Positions 60,965-64,000 of a stretch of 64,000 bases of DNA are shown here, one piece after another (positions within the stretch are counted from its first letter, which is position 1; each line of letters begins with the position of its first letter). Made by a program: the position numbers and the translations under genes. Origin of the DNA: Oerskovia rustica (lineage in GTDB: Bacteria > Actinomycetota > Actinomycetes > Actinomycetales > Cellulomonadaceae); contig NZ_JACSQQ010000005.1 of the NCBI RefSeq assembly GCF_014836555.1, positions 72,110 to 136,109 of the forward strand, in the 5' to 3' direction. Below the pieces are notes generated by a model that was not told the DNA's origin, searched no databases, and was given only the letters and a program-made list of their open reading frames with translations.

Positions 60965-62089
60965 TCAGGGCCTGGAGCGGGTGGAATTCTCCGACAGCCA
61001 CGCGACGATCGGTGCGGTCGTGCGTTCCCACGGCAGCTCGTCCATCGCCCAGCGGTAGGTTCGTCGTCCCTCGTCGTCGGCGAGCGCCGGGTCGGGCCCC
61101 AGCCGTTCGACGAGCCAGGCGACCCACTCGTCGGTGTCGTTCGTGACGCGCGCGGGGGAGCCCGGGTGCGCGCTCGCACCGTCGGTCGTGGCGATCACGG
61201 GGCGCCCGGTCGCGAGGGCCTCGCCGAACTTGACGGGGGCGCCGACCCCCGCGCGCACGGGGACCCCGACCACGCGCGAGACCGCCGTGAGGTCGGACAG
61301 CGCGGGGACGCGCCCGAGCGCGCGGAAGCCCTCGATCTCGGCGAACCGCGCGGGGGTGCCGTTCCCCGCGACGTGCCACTCGGCGTCGGGCACGGCCTCG
61401 CGCACGCGGGGCCACACGTCCTTGGCGAACCACGCGATCCCGGCGGTGTTCGGGGTCCAGGACCAGTTGCCGAACATGCCGACGACGGGCGGCGGCGCGG
61501 CGGCAGGGGGCCGCGGCCACTCGGACTCGTCGATCCCGTGCGGGGCGACGATCCGCTGCGCGGTCCCGCCGTCCGGCAGGCGGTCGAGCTCGGCGGGCGA
61601 GCAGACGGACACGGCCGACGCGTCGCGCAGGACGCGGTCCTCGATCTGGCGGAACGTGGCGGCCTCACGGGTCCTGCCGTACCGGGACAGCCAGGGGCTC
61701 ATGACGTTGTGGACGTCGACCAGGACGGGGACGCCGAGCCTGCGCCCTGCTCCGCGCAGCAGCGCCCAGGACTCGAGGTGGGCCACGATCACCTGGTCGT
61801 ACCGACCCGAGCGCGCGCGACGGCGCGCGAGGAAGTAGCGGGTCGGGTGGGGGAGGCGCTTGTGGAGGAACGGCGCGAAGCGCTCGACGGTCGCGATCTC
61901 CCGCAGGGTCGTGTCGTCCTGGTCCCCGGCGAGCGTCATGACGTGGACCGACCAGCCCGCGCGGACCAGGGCACGGATCTGGAAGTACTGGCGTCGTTGG
62001 CCGCCCTGACCGTCGCGGTCGGGGGTCTCGTTGCTGAGCCACAGGACCGAGCCCCGGGCACGGGCGGCGTCGGGCGGGTCCGTGTCCAT
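60965..62089 (-). CDS. Glycosyltransferase, GT4-like
   Basis: The product is 374 residues. GSVLWLSNETPDRDGQGGQRRQYFQIRALVRAGWSVHVMTLAG starts the acceptor domain. PPVVGMFGNWSWTPNTAGIAWFAKDVWPRVREAVPDAEWHVAGNG and PVRAGVGAPVKFGEALATGRPVIATTDGA form the donor part; G-x-x-x-K-x-x-E-A replaces the usual E-x7-E, as in the NRAMP-type sialyl/heptosyl-like group. TACGCT ends 6 nt before ATG 62089, so the mRNA is probably leaderless. Confidence 0.87.
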   Translation of the reverse strand: MDTDPPDAARARGSVLWLSNETPDRDGQGGQRRQYFQIRALVRAGWSVHVMTLAGDQDDTTLREIATVERFAPFLHKRLPHPTRYFLARRRARSGRYDQVIVAHLESWALLRGAGRRLGVPVLVDVHNVMSPWLSRYGRTREAATFRQIEDRVLRDASAVSVCSPAELDRLPDGGTAQRIVAPHGIDESEWPRPPAAAPPPVVGMFGNWSWTPNTAGIAWFAKDVWPRVREAVPDAEWHVAGNGTPARFAEIEGFRALGRVPALSDLTAVSRVVGVPVRAGVGAPVKFGEALATGRPVIATTDGASAHPGSPARVTNDTDEWVAWLVERLGPDPALADDEGRRTYRWAMDELPWERTTAPIVAWLSENSTRSRP

Positions 62090-62095
62090 GCGGTC

Positions 62096-62101
62096 AGCGT
62101 A
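62096..62101 (-). promoter_or_regulatory. -10 TACGCT placed for a leaderless transcript
   Basis: On the minus strand TACGCT ends 6 nt before the ATG at 62089. Confidence 0.5.
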
Positions 62102-62136
62102 GGGGATGGCCCCCTGCCCGGACGGTTCCGCGGTGG

Positions 62137-62189
62137 GGGTGAAATCCGCGGGGGATCGCCCCGCCCGACGGGGGTGCCGGACGTACGAT
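62137..62189 (+). promoter_or_regulatory. Promoter region of the last gene
   Basis: GGGTGAAATCCGC starts at 62137 and the -10 TACGAT lies at 62184-62189. The spacing of 47 nt matches the three other sites of this motif in the locus. GGGAG precedes the GTG at 62232. Confidence 0.4.
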
Positions 62190-62231
62190 CGACCCTTGGC
62201 CCACCCTTCCGGGCCCGACGGGAGCACCGAC

Positions 62232-64000
62232 GTGACCGACCCGCCAGCACAGATCGACCCCACCCCCTGGTACCGACGACGCCGGGCCTGGGTGGTCGGC
62301 GTCGCGGGGACGGTCGTGGTCGTCACGGCGGCGGCGCTGGTCGTCCGCGCGGTCGGTGACGGAGCGGCCGCGGACCCCGGGGCGTCCGGGGCGCCCATGC
62401 CCACGGTCGTCAGTGCGAGCGAGCCTGGGGCGGCCCCGGTGTGCGGGTTCCCCGTGGTCGACAAGATCACGCACGACGGCGTCGACCCGGCCGACCTGGG
62501 CGGTCGCCGGGACGTCGTCGACGACGTCGCGACCCTGACGGACGGCACGGTGCTCTCGATGCGGGTCCGTGACGGGCTCGCCTACGTCCTGGAGTGGGAC
62601 AGGTCGAACGCCTACCGCGTGACCCGCTACGACGTGACGACGGGCGAGGCGAAGGGCACGACGGACTTCGAGCTGCAGCTCGACGAGGGCAACGAGGCGT
62701 TCAGCCCCGAGCAGTTCGAGGTCGACGCCGACGGCGGGATCTACTTCCTCGACACGCTCATGCAGCGCCGTGACCTGGTCCGCTTCGAGCCCGACGGCAC
62801 CCGGTCCTGGACGACGCACCTGCCCGAGGGCGACCAGACCGAGGGCGGGGTCCTCGACCTGTACGGCATGGCGATGTGGGACGACCTCGACGGGCGGCCC
62901 GTGATCGGGGTGCACGAGACCGAGCGCACCCTGCACCTCGTGGGGACCGACGGGAAGATCGTCGGCACGCGGGACGACTTCCCGGGCCAGGTGCTGGGAC
63001 AGCTCCCGGACGGCGGGCTGGTGCTCGAGTCGTCGGGGAAGTCGGACGCGGGGGCCACCGACGACCTGACGGTCCTCGACCAGGACGGTGCCGAGGAGCT
63101 GCACCTCGGTGCGACCGCGAACGGCAGGTGGGCGTTCGCCAAGCCGTCGCAGCACTGGTTCGACTCCGTGGTCGGCGTCGCGCCGGCCCCCGACGGCGAC
63201 GGGCTCGTGGTGATCGAGGACGGTCTCGGGTTCGAGCACGTGGGCGCGGACGGCGTCCGCCGCGGCGTGTGGCCCGACGCGCGCGCCGACCTCGACGCGG
63301 ACTTCACGCTCCTCGACGGGTCGCCCCTCGTGCTCGACGACGGCACGTACTACGCGCTGACGACGAGCGAGGGGGCCGTCGCGCTCACCGCCGTCACGAC
63401 CGACCGCATGGCCTACCAGCTCGGCGCACCCGTGAAGTACAACGCGATCAACGACGGGTTCCTCTCGGTCATGGGCGCGGGGGCCGGGCTCGTGACGGAC
63501 GAGGTCTACAACTACTTCCCGCCGGGCGAGGAGCCCGCGGTCCGCCTGAGCCTCGACGACTCGTGGGGACGCTGGGCCGACCGGTACGAGCTGCGCTTCC
63601 AGGTGCGCGGAGACCCGCGGGTGTTCGACCCGGTCGTGGGTGACGAGCAGGTCGTCGACCTCCCTGCCGACGGCGGGGACGTGCCCGTGACGCTGCCCGC
63701 CACGCGGCCCGGGGTCTACGAGGTCGACGCGGCGCTGGTCGACCGCGAGAGCGGTGACCCGGTCTCGGGGACGTGCCTGCGCTACACGGTCGGGGCCCCC
63801 GGCGCCCCGCTCGACCTCGCCGGCCTGGCCGACGGCGCCGACTGGGGCGGGGCCTCCGTCCTGCGCGGGGTGCAGCTCGCCGACCAGCTCGGCGTGGGCA
63901 GCTTCCGCTGGCAGCTCGACTTCGGGGCGATCGTCGCCGACCCGACCGGCACCCCGAGCGCCGAAGGGTTGGTCTGGGACTCGCTCCCGAGCGCCGGCAT
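62232..64000 (+). CDS. Membrane-anchored secreted protein, partial (3' end beyond window)
   Basis: At least 589 codons are open to the window end. After YRRRRAWVVG comes a membrane helix at about 20-42 (VAGTVVVVTAAALVV), so the rest faces outward. Residues ~75-400 read as propeller-like blades (VLSMRVRDGLAYVLEWDRSNAYRVTRYDV, GGIYFLDTLMQRRDLVRFEPDGTR, HLVGTDGKIVGTRDDF). A beta-sandwich part follows (SLDDSWGRWADRYELRFQVRGDP). The last segment (LAGLADGADWGGASVLRGVQLADQLGVGSFRWQLDFGAI) has the look of the start of a TIM-barrel glycoside-hydrolase domain. The family cannot be named from what is present. It is probably a surface glycosidase or binding protein of the polysaccharide locus. Confidence 0.65.
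   Translation, partial: MTDPPAQIDPTPWYRRRRAWVVGVAGTVVVVTAAALVVRAVGDGAAADPGASGAPMPTVVSASEPGAAPVCGFPVVDKITHDGVDPADLGGRRDVVDDVATLTDGTVLSMRVRDGLAYVLEWDRSNAYRVTRYDVTTGEAKGTTDFELQLDEGNEAFSPEQFEVDADGGIYFLDTLMQRRDLVRFEPDGTRSWTTHLPEGDQTEGGVLDLYGMAMWDDLDGRPVIGVHETERTLHLVGTDGKIVGTRDDFPGQVLGQLPDGGLVLESSGKSDAGATDDLTVLDQDGAEELHLGATANGRWAFAKPSQHWFDSVVGVAPAPDGDGLVVIEDGLGFEHVGADGVRRGVWPDARADLDADFTLLDGSPLVLDDGTYYALTTSEGAVALTAVTTDRMAYQLGAPVKYNAINDGFLSVMGAGAGLVTDEVYNYFPPGEEPAVRLSLDDSWGRWADRYELRFQVRGDPRVFDPVVGDEQVVDLPADGGDVPVTLPATRPGVYEVDAALVDRESGDPVSGTCLRYTVGAPGAPLDLAGLADGADWGGASVLRGVQLADQLGVGSFRWQLDFGAIVADPTGTPSAEGLVWDSLPSAG

Overview
The window is from a very high-GC, gene-dense chromosome. Start codons are ATG or GTG, stops are mostly TGA, and many genes share GTGA or ATGA overlaps. 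The block metG - tatD - rpfB-type gene - rsmA - ispE - (ABC-F) - tRNA-Gln - glmU - prs - rplY - pth is a well-known actinobacterial arrangement, comparable in order to the Mycobacterium tuberculosis Rv1007c-Rv1018c region. This points to Actinomycetota. A member of Micrococcales near Cellulomonadaceae or Promicromonosporaceae is a reasonable guess but is not proven by the sequence.

Region 1 (1-12.1 kb) is mixed housekeeping: a DUF4190 membrane protein, a fatty-acid desaturase behind a perfect 20-bp palindrome, a lipoprotein, a GH20 hexosaminidase, a protein O-mannosyltransferase, rsmI, nicotinamidase, a winged-helix regulator, a membrane-anchored DsbA-like protein and a PLP aminotransferase. 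Region 2 (12.2-34.6 kb) is the conserved backbone: a sugar-dehydrogenase-like lipoprotein, metG-tatD, three consecutive cell-wall hydrolase genes of the resuscitation-promoting-factor type, rsmA-ispE, an ABC-F protein, a MarR/ABC exporter/TetR group, tRNA-Gln, glmU-prs, a SIMPL protein, a GPP34 protein, rplY and pth.

Region 3 (34.7-64 kb) is one large surface-polysaccharide locus. It holds at least seven glycosyltransferase genes, one of them a GT4-GT2 fusion. It also has a Wzz/BY-kinase-like protein whose Walker A motif is degenerate, an O-antigen-ligase/polymerase-type membrane protein, a polysaccharide deacetylase, a kinase-fold protein and a nucleotidyltransferase-like partner. A 1,470-residue secreted protein carries three 304-residue LamG-type repeats. 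Two FemAB/CelD-like acyltransferase-fold proteins, a Wzm/Wzt ABC exporter and the start of a membrane-anchored secreted protein complete it. The likely logic is cytoplasmic assembly of a glycan, decoration by deacetylase, kinase and acyltransferase-type enzymes, and export by Wzm/Wzt or the polymerase. The glycan structure cannot be read from sequence.

The points most worth a second look are: a 431-bp block that looks identical by eye in two adjacent cell-wall hydrolase genes with different catalytic domains; the exact 912-bp period of the LamG protein; the degenerate BY-kinase; a possible shared upstream motif at four polysaccharide promoters; a 73-codon gene coupled by ATGA to a FemAB-like gene; and the kinase plus nucleotidyltransferase-like pair. 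All positions and motifs were read by eye. No database search or alignment was run.
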